Source of the DNA: PHAA01 sp964457945
Lineage (GTDB): Bacteria; Bacillota; Syntrophomonadia; Syntrophomonadales; Syntrophomonadaceae
DNA length: 44,378 bases
Direction: 5' to 3'
Assembly: GCA_964457945.1 (NCBI GenBank)
Contig: CAYWFX010000030.1
Coordinates: forward strand, 1 to 44,378
Shown here in pieces: positions 7,878-16,711 of this stretch. Each line of letters begins with the position of its first letter. Within the stretch, counting starts at the first letter, position 1. Below the pieces are notes generated by a model. The model made no database searches. It was given only the letters and a program-made list of their open reading frames with translations, and was not told the origin of the DNA. The position numbers were made by a program, and so were the translations under genes.

Positions 7878-8065
7878 ATGAAACGAAGAATAGCGCAAAT
7901 AGTGGATTCAGCAGGAAGTACACCCCGGGAGATACTCGAAAATTATCGCATAGGTGAAGTGGCATTTCATATCAACTTTGGACAGCATCAATCTAGGGAG
8001 AACATTAACATAAGTCGTCCCATTCCGGGCCGGGAGCTATCGGCATAGGAATCGTTGAAGGCTAG
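7878..8065 (+). pseudogene. Internally deleted DegV-family gene
   Basis: A good ribosome site (AAGGAG) and ATG 7878 start a frame reading IAQIVDSAGSTPREILENYR, IGEVAFHINFGQ. This is the N-terminus of DegV fatty-acid-binding proteins (DS with the first conserved residues). After 56 codons the frame stops at 8046, but a second frame encodes HSGPGAIGIGIVEG up to 8065, the typical DegV C-terminus. The middle (about 200 residues) is gone and the joint is out of frame, so the gene is dead although its start region is intact. Confidence 0.75.
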
Positions 8066-8190
8066 CAGCTTGTATTGAGGTATTTTATGTGCTTAGCACC
8101 CCGGATCGAGTCAGCATTTACTGGATTAAAAAGGTATAATTGGGTTTGGCAGCTATCCTGGGGTCTAAAACCAGAGAAGGGGGTCATCAT

Positions 8191-8367
8191 TTGAATAAGT
8201 ATCAAAAATGGACGGCTGTATTACTAATCTTAAGCTCTGCAACCCTTGCGTTTGGGCAAATAACAAAAAATATATTTACCTACGCTCCATTAATTACTTT
8301 CTTTACAGGTTTTATACTATCTATCCTGGCATTTATTAGTGCAATCAAAGCTTATGCGAGCAGGTAG
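8191..8367 (+). CDS. Small two-helix membrane protein (58 aa), one-unit relative of the 4094 protein
   Basis: Same pattern as the 58-residue unit at 4094: NKYQKWTAV, a helix with LAFGQITKNI, the TYAPLI loop, then a helix TGFILSILAFISAIKAYASR. TTG 8191 follows GAAGGGGG by about 7 bases; the longer frame from 8140 has no support. The same non-ATG start and opening residues as the duplicated homologue argue for a real family. Unknown function. Confidence 0.7.
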   Translation: MNKYQKWTAVLLILSSATLAFGQITKNIFTYAPLITFFTGFILSILAFISAIKAYASR

Positions 8368-8541
8368 ATAAAAGCCAGCCTTCCTGTACATTTTCTACCC
8401 CTCCTAATTGGTTGCTATTGCTGGTCGATGGTTATGGTCAGTATAAGTAAGATTCCCTCGCCACCGGCTGCGATTGTTCTTTTTAGAAAGGAGCTAAGGA
8501 AGTTTCTAATGCTTATTCAGGTGGTTGTTTTGCTTATTAAA

Positions 8542-9654
8542 TCAATTTAATATAGTTTTTTGGGTTTCTTTGTCAAAGAGATGAATTTTACTTGAATCCA
8601 GAGCGAGTTTCAGATTATCTCCGGCTCGCACTTCTGTTTTTGGACTGACTCTAGCAATAAAGCCTGTATCTTCAATTTTCACATGAAGCAAGGTTTCAGC
8701 ACCCAACATTTCAATAACCTCCGCTTTTGCGTCCACAATACCATCTTTTAAGGATTCCAGATAAACCGGTTCATCATGGACATTTTCAGGACGTATTCCC
8801 ATTATGGCATTTTTCCCCAGATAACCACGGTCTTCTACCTTCTTTGCTATACTGATTGGTAACTTAATTACGCTTTGACCGAATTTTAAATATACTTCCG
8901 CGCCGCATTTTTCAACCGATACTTCTTTAAAATTCATGGAAGGACTTCCCATGAAACCGGCGACAAACAAATTATCCGGTTTCTCGTATAGAGTTTGCGG
9001 ACTATCTATCTGCTGGATACATCCGTCATTCATAACTACAATCCTGGTTCCCATGGTCATTGCCTCAGTCTGGTCATGGGTGACGTAGATGAAAGTGGTC
9101 TGAAGAGCATGATGAAGCTTACTGATTTCGGCCCTCATCTGTACCCTTAATTGTGCGTCTAGATTTGACAATGGCTCATCCATTAAGAATATCTTGGGTT
9201 TGCGGACAATTGCCCGGCCCAGCGCCACCCGCTGCCTTTGACCACCTGATAGCTGCCGGGGTTTTCTGTCCAGTAAATCCTCGATACCAAGTATTTTAGA
9301 GGCTTCAGTCACTCTTTCATTTATTTCACTTTTGGGTGTTTTTCTCAGTCTAAGAGCAAAGGACATGTTTTCGAAAACCGTCATATGAGGGTATAAAGCG
9401 TAGTTCTGGAAAACCATTGCTATATCCCGATCTTTAGGCGGTATATCATTTACCATTACACCGTCAATATAAATCTCTCCCGCAGTTACTTCCTCCAATC
9501 CTGCTATCATTCTCAGGGCTGTAGTTTTACCGCTGCCCGAAGGACCAACAAAAATAACAAACTCCTTGTCCTCAATGCAGATGTTAAAGTCCCTAACCGC
9601 AACTACCCGGTTGTCATATATTTTCATTGCTTTCTTTAATACAACATTGGCCAT
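8542..9654 (-). CDS. ABC transporter ATPase, MsmK/UgpC/MalK type (370 aa)
   Basis: Energises a CUT1-type sugar importer at the inner face of the membrane. Walker A is GPSGSGKT (37-44), the signature LSGGQRQRVALGRAIVRKP, Walker B IFLMDEPLSNLD, and the switch THDQTEAMTMG. The C-terminal third is the TOBE-type regulatory domain of the MalK family (GIRPENV). The length is normal. It is the last gene of the minus-strand operon, 28 bases after the DUF624 gene. Such ATPases often serve several importers, and this could also serve the MacB-like protein of the same operon, which lacks its own ATPase (inference). Confidence 0.92.
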   Translation of the reverse strand: MANVVLKKAMKIYDNRVVAVRDFNICIEDKEFVIFVGPSGSGKTTALRMIAGLEEVTAGEIYIDGVMVNDIPPKDRDIAMVFQNYALYPHMTVFENMSFALRLRKTPKSEINERVTEASKILGIEDLLDRKPRQLSGGQRQRVALGRAIVRKPKIFLMDEPLSNLDAQLRVQMRAEISKLHHALQTTFIYVTHDQTEAMTMGTRIVVMNDGCIQQIDSPQTLYEKPDNLFVAGFMGSPSMNFKEVSVEKCGAEVYLKFGQSVIKLPISIAKKVEDRGYLGKNAIMGIRPENVHDEPVYLESLKDGIVDAKAEVIEMLGAETLLHVKIEDTGFIARVSPKTEVRAGDNLKLALDSSKIHLFDKETQKTILN

Positions 9655-9682
9655 AGCACTCTCTCTCTCTAATCAATAATTA

Positions 9683-10570
9683 TTATTTCCGTATAAAATT
9701 CCCGGAAGTCCGAGCCATTCCAATATCATATTGTTTTTGGGCCTCAGCTTCGGATAATTTATTGATAATGTATTTTTCAAGCACTGGATAGACGTAGAAG
9801 TTAATCACAAGTCCTGTAGTACTTATTGTTATAAGGGGAAAGAGCAGGATGCTTGCTACGGGAAAAAGCAGTAAAGGTATAACAGTAAGAAAAACACAAA
9901 CTGCTATAACGGCTAAATTAGGAAAGAATTTTATTAAGGCGAAAATAAACGCGTTTTTATAAATTTGTTTTATAGAAAAATTAAATGTAACCAGCATCGG
10001 GTAAATATACAGATGCGCCATGATGTCCAGCATAAACAGCATGATAATCAATCCGTTTATTAATGACAGGTAAAAACTGCTTCCGTAGCGGTGAAAATAA
10101 AAGCTTAAATCTATGCCAATAATAAAAACTGTTAAAAGATCAATTAAGCAAATGATAATACTTTGTTTTAGGTTTTTCCGGGCATGTTCCTTGAAATCTC
10201 CCCAGAGGAAAGCATGCTCTCCCCTGGTTAAATTCCTTAAGACATAGGTAAACCCAGCTTGCCAGGGACCTACGGTTATAATGGGAATACATAACAATAT
10301 AGAACCGACTGCATAATAGAACCACATCGTATAACCCACCGGCAACCATGCACTACTATTCAGATTTGGGAATCCTATTGACCCGATAAACGGCAGAATC
10401 AGCAGTGACGGAAGATTGAACAGGAAAAAAAGCATATTCAGTTTAATAAGCTGCCAGAATTTGCGGCAATAAATTTCCAAGCAACCATAAATCCCTGGTT
10501 GGGGAACGGTATTTTCGGGAATATCCTGTCCTGTTTTGGTGTAATCTAATGATTCTAAAAAATCTGCCAT
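9683..10570 (-). CDS. DUF624 (YesL-like) membrane protein (295 aa)
   Basis: Multi-pass membrane protein with about six hydrophobic segments and the DUF624 N-terminal pattern (FWQLIKLNMLFFLFNLPSLL) followed by a GPWQAGFTYVLRNLTRGEH-like loop. DUF624 proteins are commonly encoded beside CUT1 sugar transporters in Firmicutes; the molecular role is not established. Here it lies between the binding protein and the ATPase, spaced 53 and 28 bases. Confidence 0.8.
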   Translation of the reverse strand: MADFLESLDYTKTGQDIPENTVPQPGIYGCLEIYCRKFWQLIKLNMLFFLFNLPSLLILPFIGSIGFPNLNSSAWLPVGYTMWFYYAVGSILLCIPIITVGPWQAGFTYVLRNLTRGEHAFLWGDFKEHARKNLKQSIIICLIDLLTVFIIGIDLSFYFHRYGSSFYLSLINGLIIMLFMLDIMAHLYIYPMLVTFNFSIKQIYKNAFIFALIKFFPNLAVIAVCVFLTVIPLLLFPVASILLFPLITISTTGLVINFYVYPVLEKYIINKLSEAEAQKQYDIGMARTSGNFIRK

Positions 10571-10623
10571 AAATGCTTACCTTTTTCTATCATGGTTTTA
10601 ACGGTCAGAATATATAGTTATGA

Positions 10624-11973
10624 TTATTCCTTAATATAAATGTCTACCTTTTTTTGTATAACTTGCGCTACATTTTCGGCGGAAGCTTTCCCTGCAAAGA
10701 ACGGATGAACTTCATCTTCAACGATTTTTATAATTTGAGGATCTTTATAGGGGCAGATCTTCATGTCCATAACCATTGATTCATTAAAGCCGGCATATTT
10801 TTGCATAAGCTCAGTTCGTTTATCCTGTGATAAATTAATGGATTTATCCTGGCAAAATTGATTGGTTTCAGTTGCTACTCTTTGTTTATAAGCGGATTTG
10901 TTTACCGGCAATCCAGACAGAGCCGGAGAGGATTGCATTTCATCCGAGATGAGAAATTTTAAAAATTCCCAGGCGGTATTTTTGTTTGGCGAGGCATTGT
11001 TGATGGCCAGCATACCGCTGGTAGAGAAACTGAGACTTCCTTTGGTTTCTGAAGGAAATCTATATAAATATTTCATAGGATTCATCGCAGTTTGGGTTGA
11101 CGCTAAAAAAGAGACCGAGAATATATCAACATCAAAAAATAAGGATTGTTTAAAGACTTCTTCGGAAAATTTTTCTGAGCTTTTCATTAACTGATTTTTA
11201 TCTGCAAGACCCTTGCACAATTTAAGCAAATCTAAAAATTCCTGTGACGTAAAACTGGCTGTTTTCTTTTCATCATTCACAAAACGGTTACAGTTGGTTT
11301 CGAATATCAATGAAAATAATCTTTCATCCGAATAAGGCAGTATATACTTAAAGCTTTTCGCAGCCGTTTTGCTGTTTAAAACGCTTGAGGCGGCACTTAA
11401 GAAATCCTGCCAGTTCCATTGCCTGTCGTTGGCACTTATCCCGGTATCACCGCCCAATAACTCATATGAATAGTTTATGGGAAGCGTATATAAGCCATTA
11501 TTAAAACTAACCGCATCAAATAGGTTTTCATAATACTTGCTGGCATCATAGCTTTGATCAGATTTCATTAATTGCTTAAGGTCGGCGAACATATTACGGG
11601 ACATATACTTTTTGTAAGGCAGCCTACGTACTGATATGATATCAGCTCCTTTTCCCGACATCAGCTCAGTATTGATATTGTTAACATAATTCTCCGTTGA
11701 TTTCTCCGGTTCACCACTTACTGTTGTGTTAGCGTCTATTTCTTTGACTTCAGGAATAATATATGCCTTAACTTCCACTTTCACACCCGGGTGCAGATTT
11801 TCGAACTTTTGCGCGGCCTCTTCCAGAAATCTATCTGGGGTAGCAGTGGAAATACGGATTGTCCCGCTAATTTCTTTCTTTGCGTCTGCTGGTTTCTTTT
11901 GACTGATGCCTGAACAGCCTGCTAAATTACATGCAATCAGTACCGATATCAGGATGATACACATTTTTTTCAC
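10624..11973 (-). CDS. Extracellular solute-binding lipoprotein, family 1 (449 aa)
   Basis: Captures the substrate outside the membrane for the two permeases of this operon. Signal peptide with lipobox LAGC (Cys20). The mature part has the family 1 features: GTIRISTATPDRFLEEAAQK, FENLHPGVKVEV near the start and AWEFLKFLISDEMQ near the C-terminus. GTG 11973 is the start (GGAAAGGTG in front); the gene begins 47 bases inside the MacB-like gene, so translation is coupled. The sugar is unknown. Confidence 0.88.
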   Translation of the reverse strand: MKKMCIILISVLIACNLAGCSGISQKKPADAKKEISGTIRISTATPDRFLEEAAQKFENLHPGVKVEVKAYIIPEVKEIDANTTVSGEPEKSTENYVNNINTELMSGKGADIISVRRLPYKKYMSRNMFADLKQLMKSDQSYDASKYYENLFDAVSFNNGLYTLPINYSYELLGGDTGISANDRQWNWQDFLSAASSVLNSKTAAKSFKYILPYSDERLFSLIFETNCNRFVNDEKKTASFTSQEFLDLLKLCKGLADKNQLMKSSEKFSEEVFKQSLFFDVDIFSVSFLASTQTAMNPMKYLYRFPSETKGSLSFSTSGMLAINNASPNKNTAWEFLKFLISDEMQSSPALSGLPVNKSAYKQRVATETNQFCQDKSINLSQDKRTELMQKYAGFNESMVMDMKICPYKDPQIIKIVEDEVHPFFAGKASAENVAQVIQKKVDIYIKE

Positions 11974-13327
11974 AGCGCTTCACCTTTCCTTCATTAAATA
12001 ATTTGATAGCAAATATATAAATAAACGAGAATACTACCGCTAAATCCGTTATATTCAGATTTAATGGTATTCCCGATAACCATACGATAATAGTACTCAG
12101 GCTGATTGAGCCAATAAATGCCCAACCAAGGGCCCAAAGTGTCCGGGGCCAAGGAATAACATCATCCCATTTGCTTAGTTTTAGACCCAACCATATCATA
12201 GGTAATCCGATCAATAGACCTGAGTAAAATAGCCAATCTGAGAGCATAATAATGCTATTCAATCTGATTTCAATCAGAGGAGCAATATACCCGCGGTTGG
12301 CAATACTTTCACTGATACTCTTTTTAAATAAATCAAAGTAAAATGCAAGGTCGATCAGTTCTTTAGGCAGATATTCGGGAGGAATGTACATATCAAATCT
12401 GATTTTCATCCAGAACCAGACTATAGCTGACAAAGGCAATAATATAATTAAAAACCTCCGCAGCAGTATGGCCTGGTTGTACTTTAGTACATTTTCAATA
12501 TAGTCGCTTTGGCATTCATTGCGTATATATTGATAAGCTTCCTTACCTCTGCGTATTAAATAACCAAGCAGGACGGTGATGCTGGCCAGGCCAGCTATGA
12601 AAACCAAAATTCGAGGCTTCTGGGCAATGAGTACTCTTTGAATATTTAAATCGGAGATATAATAATCTTTGGGTGTCTTAGCCAATATTCCCAAAACATT
12701 TACCGCTTCCGTATAGTTCTGGCCGCTGAGACTGGTGTCCTGGTTTTGTATTTGCAGTGAGCTTATTGGGGCAGTTTTGTCTAACTCCAACAGCGTGTTG
12801 GCCGGGATAAAAGCATGAGGAATCCCGGAATCGGACAACAATCCGACAATTGATTTATCCGGTGCAATGACACCGATAATCTTAAACTCCTTGTTAAATA
12901 TTTTCATGGTATTTCCTACTACATTCAGGCTTCTAAATACGTCCCAGGCGAGTTTTTCATCTACGACCACAACTCTATCTCTGCTGGCTGCGGCAGTCTT
13001 ATCGAAAAAGCAGCCGCTATTAAACAGCATATGGCTAAAATTGGGATAGTCACTATTGGTTCCAATAACGTTAACCGTCTTACTTTCTATTTCAGTGGCG
13101 GAAGCAGCAGTGAAGGTAATGTTCCGGTCACTTAAATCTTCCATATTCTTTATGGTAAAAAACGCTTTATTATTAGAGCTATGAGGGTCTTTCACAGTGA
13201 TAACGGTTTTATTCATGCCGATTATCGCGTTTGCTTCCATATCTAAGGAATCTCCCCCCACAATACTCATGCATAGTATCAGGGTGCCTATTAAGAATAA
13301 AATCCCATGAAGTCTTTTAAATTTCAT
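11927..13327 (-). CDS. MacB-like periplasmic-core membrane protein (466 aa)
   Basis: One N-terminal membrane segment, then about 210 external residues with the MacB_PCD pattern (VNVIGTNSDYPNFSHMLFNS, RDRVVVVDEKLAWDVF, FKIIGVIAP), then about five membrane segments (LVFIAGLASITVLLGYLI, FLIILLPLSAIVWFWM and three more). Typical MacB has three C-terminal helices and a fused or partner ATPase; here the C-terminal part is longer and the operon offers only the MsmK-like ATPase. The start is ATG 13327 with GGAG in front; a GTG at 13354 inside the preceding gene is less likely. It follows the HlyD-like adaptor gene by 7 bases, the MacA-MacB order. Confidence 0.65.
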   Translation of the reverse strand: MKFKRLHGILFLIGTLILCMSIVGGDSLDMEANAIIGMNKTVITVKDPHSSNNKAFFTIKNMEDLSDRNITFTAASATEIESKTVNVIGTNSDYPNFSHMLFNSGCFFDKTAAASRDRVVVVDEKLAWDVFRSLNVVGNTMKIFNKEFKIIGVIAPDKSIVGLLSDSGIPHAFIPANTLLELDKTAPISSLQIQNQDTSLSGQNYTEAVNVLGILAKTPKDYYISDLNIQRVLIAQKPRILVFIAGLASITVLLGYLIRRGKEAYQYIRNECQSDYIENVLKYNQAILLRRFLIILLPLSAIVWFWMKIRFDMYIPPEYLPKELIDLAFYFDLFKKSISESIANRGYIAPLIEIRLNSIIMLSDWLFYSGLLIGLPMIWLGLKLSKWDDVIPWPRTLWALGWAFIGSISLSTIIVWLSGIPLNLNITDLAVVFSFIYIFAIKLFNEGKVKRCEKNVYHPDIGTDCM

Positions 13328-13334
13328 ATTGCTT

Positions 13335-14645
13335 TTATCTCCGATCACGATCACCGCTATTATTGTCTGTCGTCAGCTTAACCCGGTCGCCCTCAGAGAC
13401 TATCTTGTCGCTGCTGCATACAACCTGGTCTGACAAAAAAAGGCCTCCGGAAACGGCGGTTTGTGAGTCATCCGAGTCTTCGCAAAAGATTTTGATTTTC
13501 TGGATAAAATATTCCTTGCCCAATGCCCCGTCTCTTTCTTCCGAAATAAATACATAGCGGTCGTTTTTGTCTTTTCTTACTGCTTCGTTGGGAAGCAGCA
13601 TGGCATATTTCTTAGTAGCCTTTTTTATATGTATTTGGGCATGCTCTCCGCCCTTTAAGGTTTGGGATTCAATGTCAATAATAACCTCCTTTTGTTCCTT
13701 TTCATTATTACCGGGTTTATCTGATGGTGTTCTCCCAATGCCCCGGATTTTCCCGATTATCTGTCCCTCTTTTGAGGAAGGAATACTTACTTCCACTTCA
13801 TCCCCGGGTATAAAATAATCCGCTTTAGTGCTGTCGATAGTTACTTTTAACTCAAATCCTTTCTGCATAAATGCTATGGCATATAAAGGCTTTAATGGAT
13901 CAGACAAAGAACCTTGGGGACAGTTTAACTCGGTGATTACGCCATCGTCAGGAGCTACGACATTGCTTACGGTTTTTAGTTCATCCTGGATTCCAGCAAT
14001 TTTGCGCTTCTGTAATTGAATGTCCAACCCCGCATTTTGGATATCCAAATCATTTTCTTCTTTTTTTCCTTCCCCATCCAGGGCCGCATTATATGTTCTT
14101 TCTGCTCCCCTTAGATCTGCTTCGGCTTTTTCCAAATTAACTTTCGACTCCGCACCCATATCAAACAGGATCTTTGTATTCGCTGTATTTTTCCGTTTCT
14201 GATCCAAGTCATCCTGTGCTGCGGCAATTTTTCTGTCAGTATCACTGTCTTGGTAAAATTTACTCGACCGGAATTTCTCCAGCGAAAGCTTTTTTTGCTC
14301 CAATATATCGATTTCGTCCTGTAATTTTCTTTCCTGATCCTTCTTATCTATAACCATGAGTACCTGGCCTTTACTTACGACTTCTCCGGTCTGGACTTTT
14401 ATATCTTCCACTTGGTAAGTATCTTTTACATATGCCTTATACACCTCTTTGCCCTCAACTATGCCATCTGCTCGAACTTCTTTGATTAGTGCTCCGGCCT
14501 GCGGAGACACTGTTTTTACTCTGGGAAGCATAAAATTATTTATGGTTTTTGAAAAAAAGGTCAGAAAGACCATTACAGCAATAAATAGATAAATAGCTTT
14601 TTTAACGTTCTTTTTGTTGGTGACCTCTTCGGTTAGATACTGCAT
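13335..14645 (-). CDS. HlyD/MacA-like adaptor protein (436 aa)
   Basis: Membrane-fusion-type subunit. N-terminal membrane helix (about 17-35), a lipoyl half (DIKVQTGEVVSKGQVLMVID), a long charged coiled coil (about 105-220, DEIDILEQKKLSLEKF to IAGIQDELKTV), the second lipoyl half (VVAPDDGVITEL), then beta-barrel domains with GDEVEVSIPSSKEGQIIGKI. GAGG precedes ATG 14645. In Firmicutes such adaptors work with MacB-type permeases, and the next gene is MacB-like, so the two probably form a unit inside this importer operon. Confidence 0.82.
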   Translation of the reverse strand: MQYLTEEVTNKKNVKKAIYLFIAVMVFLTFFSKTINNFMLPRVKTVSPQAGALIKEVRADGIVEGKEVYKAYVKDTYQVEDIKVQTGEVVSKGQVLMVIDKKDQERKLQDEIDILEQKKLSLEKFRSSKFYQDSDTDRKIAAAQDDLDQKRKNTANTKILFDMGAESKVNLEKAEADLRGAERTYNAALDGEGKKEENDLDIQNAGLDIQLQKRKIAGIQDELKTVSNVVAPDDGVITELNCPQGSLSDPLKPLYAIAFMQKGFELKVTIDSTKADYFIPGDEVEVSIPSSKEGQIIGKIRGIGRTPSDKPGNNEKEQKEVIIDIESQTLKGGEHAQIHIKKATKKYAMLLPNEAVRKDKNDRYVFISEERDGALGKEYFIQKIKIFCEDSDDSQTAVSGGLFLSDQVVCSSDKIVSEGDRVKLTTDNNSGDRDRR

Positions 14646-14690
14646 AAAAATTACCTCATCCCATGCAATGTTAATTATCTGCTGTTTTCA

Positions 14691-15620
14691 TCAAGCTTTG
14701 ATTCCAGAAAGCTGTATCCCCTCAACGAGATAATCTTCCCAATACAGAAAAGACAACAACATGGGCAGCATATAAAAAACCGATGCTGCAAAAGCGATGC
14801 CCTGTTCCTTTTCATTCAGCGCGGCTAGAAAAATTGATAAGGGTTCTTTCATTACATCCTTTATGAATATAAGAGGCTGCTCCACCATATTCCAGTTATC
14901 TATAAATGTTAAAATAGCCAGTGCTGCAATCCCTGTTTTGGACATGGGAATGATAACGTTGATAAATATCTCTAAATAACTGGCACCGTCCATTTTGGCG
15001 GCTTCTATATATTCGCTGGGTATACTGGTCATATACTGCCCTAAAAGAAATACCCCGAAAGTGCTGAAGACGCCGGGGAGAATAATGGATAAATAGCTAC
15101 CGATAAGTCCAAGCTTTGCGGCCACGATATAGTTGGGAACCAAGGTTACCTGAAACGGCATCAACATTATGACTATATAGACAAAGAACAAGTACTCACT
15201 CCATTTAAAACGAAGTAGAGAAAAACCATAGGCCGCCATACATGATACAATAATTTGTCCGCATACAATGGGTATTACTATTTTTATTGAATTCCAGAAC
15301 ATATATAGATATTGCGGGTTCAGAATAAGGATTGTATAGTATTGCCGCATGGTGACTTCGTCGGGGATCAGCTTTATTTGCATAAATCTATCTGTGGGGT
15401 TGGTAGGTGTATCGCTCAATGGCGTATTAAGCGTATCGGTGGAGTAATTTGCTTTTATTTCCTCACTGCTCATAAATGAGTTGGTAACGGTAAACAACAT
15501 GGGAAACGTAAATACCACCGCAAAAAAAGATAATATAAGGATTGTACCTATCTTCACAGCCTGCTTTTTATGATTATGTAAATGATTTAATAAATGGCTA
15601 AATATACGGCTTCTTAACAT
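14691..15620 (-). CDS. Carbohydrate ABC transporter permease, MalG type (309 aa)
   Basis: Second membrane subunit of the sugar importer. Six hydrophobic segments and the EAA loop EYIEAAKMDGASYLEIFINV with the IIPMSK continuation that docks on the ATPase. The start is taken as ATG 15620 (MLRSRIFSHL). The frame stays open to 15728, but that stretch is intergenic sequence that includes a residual permease-1 tail (ISRFTQ), so the longer form is not real. It follows the D,D-carboxypeptidase gene, with a 50-bp direct repeat at the junction. Confidence 0.87.
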   Translation of the reverse strand: MLRSRIFSHLLNHLHNHKKQAVKIGTILILSFFAVVFTFPMLFTVTNSFMSSEEIKANYSTDTLNTPLSDTPTNPTDRFMQIKLIPDEVTMRQYYTILILNPQYLYMFWNSIKIVIPIVCGQIIVSCMAAYGFSLLRFKWSEYLFFVYIVIMLMPFQVTLVPNYIVAAKLGLIGSYLSIILPGVFSTFGVFLLGQYMTSIPSEYIEAAKMDGASYLEIFINVIIPMSKTGIAALAILTFIDNWNMVEQPLIFIKDVMKEPLSIFLAALNEKEQGIAFAASVFYMLPMLLSFLYWEDYLVEGIQLSGIKA

Positions 15621-15666
15621 CCCGGTTCTTATCTCTCTTTCTCTTATTGGGTAAAACGTGAAATGA
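15617..15666. repeat. Direct repeat flanking the carboxypeptidase gene, copy Y
   Basis: About 50 bases that match 16661-16711 at roughly 43 positions. On the minus strand both hold the last codons of permease 1 (ATTTCACGTTTTACC), an AATAAGAGAAAG stretch, and the following ATG. In copy Y only five or six permease codons survive. Confidence 0.75.
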
Positions 15667-15749
15667 ACTGAACCAGTTGACATCAAACTTATCCGAAATC
15701 CTCGTTGGCAATGACTGAAAACACACATTTAAGTGTGCGCCAGAATAAT

Positions 15750-16664
15750 TTAGGTTTCCAAGCTCCAGTCAACAATTTTTTTCATATCATCACTTACAGC
15801 GGTATCATTCGGTGCGTTTAAAACGATGCCGATTATTACCCTATTATCTATCTTATAATAGGCAATACGGCATTTTCCTCCCTGGGAAGTATACCCGGTT
15901 TTGCCTCCTATACATCCGTTCTTTCCCAGAAGTGTATTGGTATTGTAGACTATCATTCCTTTCCCATCCGTCATTTTTATATGAGCCGATTCCATACCCA
16001 TAATATTCATAATCCATTTATTTTTGTAAATTTCTCGCGCTAAGATACTCAGATCATAGGCGGTCGTATAGTGATTATCATCATGGAGCCCACAAGCGTT
16101 GACAAAATGCGTGTCTTTTAATCCTAATTTAGAGGCTTTTTTGTTCATAAGCTTGGCAAAATTTTCTGTATTGCCAGATACATTCTCTGCGATCATATAA
16201 GCAATATCGTTAGCCGAAAATACGAGGATGGCCTGCATGGCATTTTCTGCGGTCATGGTACTTCCTTCGGGGAAATCCAGTTTGTTTGCTTCCTGTTTTT
16301 TTGCTCTCAGGCTGTAGGTTAAGATACCCTGCTTGTCCATCTGCTCCGCAAATATTAATGCGGTCATAAGCTTCGTCAGGCTGGCTGGGAACATTTTTTC
16401 ATTTTTATTTTTGGAGAATAATATTTTACCGCTATCTGCTTCTATGGAAATAGCAGCTTCAGCTTGAATGTCAGGGTAGACTCCATTATATTTTTGTTCA
16501 CTGCTTTTATCTGAAGCTTTAGCATCATTTACAGCATTGAATATTTGAACTATGCTACTGTTAATTGGTTCTGATAAATTACCTCCTACCATTTGGACAA
16601 CAAAGACTAAACCTAAAATTAAAATAAAGAGCCTAACAATTTTCGCTAATTTCACCAAAAACAT
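15750..16664 (-). CDS. D-alanyl-D-alanine carboxypeptidase, peptidase S11 (304 aa)
   Basis: Trims the terminal D-Ala from peptidoglycan stem peptides outside the membrane. N-terminal signal or anchor (LFILILGLVFVVQMVGG); SxxK motif SLTKLM with catalytic Ser about 95 and Lys 98; SxN motif SAND (about 150); KTG motif GGKTGYTS (about 255). It ends soon after the catalytic domain and lacks the C-terminal PBP5 domain. ATG 16664 was chosen; TTG 16676 is possible (AAGGA immediately in front). It sits between two permease genes of a sugar importer and is bracketed by a 50-bp direct repeat, so it looks inserted. Confidence 0.88.
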   Translation of the reverse strand: MFLVKLAKIVRLFILILGLVFVVQMVGGNLSEPINSSIVQIFNAVNDAKASDKSSEQKYNGVYPDIQAEAAISIEADSGKILFSKNKNEKMFPASLTKLMTALIFAEQMDKQGILTYSLRAKKQEANKLDFPEGSTMTAENAMQAILVFSANDIAYMIAENVSGNTENFAKLMNKKASKLGLKDTHFVNACGLHDDNHYTTAYDLSILAREIYKNKWIMNIMGMESAHIKMTDGKGMIVYNTNTLLGKNGCIGGKTGYTSQGGKCRIAYYKIDNRVIIGIVLNAPNDTAVSDDMKKIVDWSLET

Positions 16665-16711
16665 TCTGGTTCTCAATCCTTCTTTCTCTTATTAGGTAAA
16701 ACGTGAAATGA
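16661..16711. repeat. Direct repeat flanking the carboxypeptidase gene, copy X
   Basis: Covers the end of permease 1 (ISRFT stop) through the ATG of the carboxypeptidase. It matches copy Y at 15617-15666 with a few substitutions and a one-base length difference. Confidence 0.75.

Noticed and set aside
15621..15728. N-terminal extension of the MalG-type permease
   Set aside because: Translates intergenic sequence including the residual tail of permease 1; homologues start near the MLRSRIF position.
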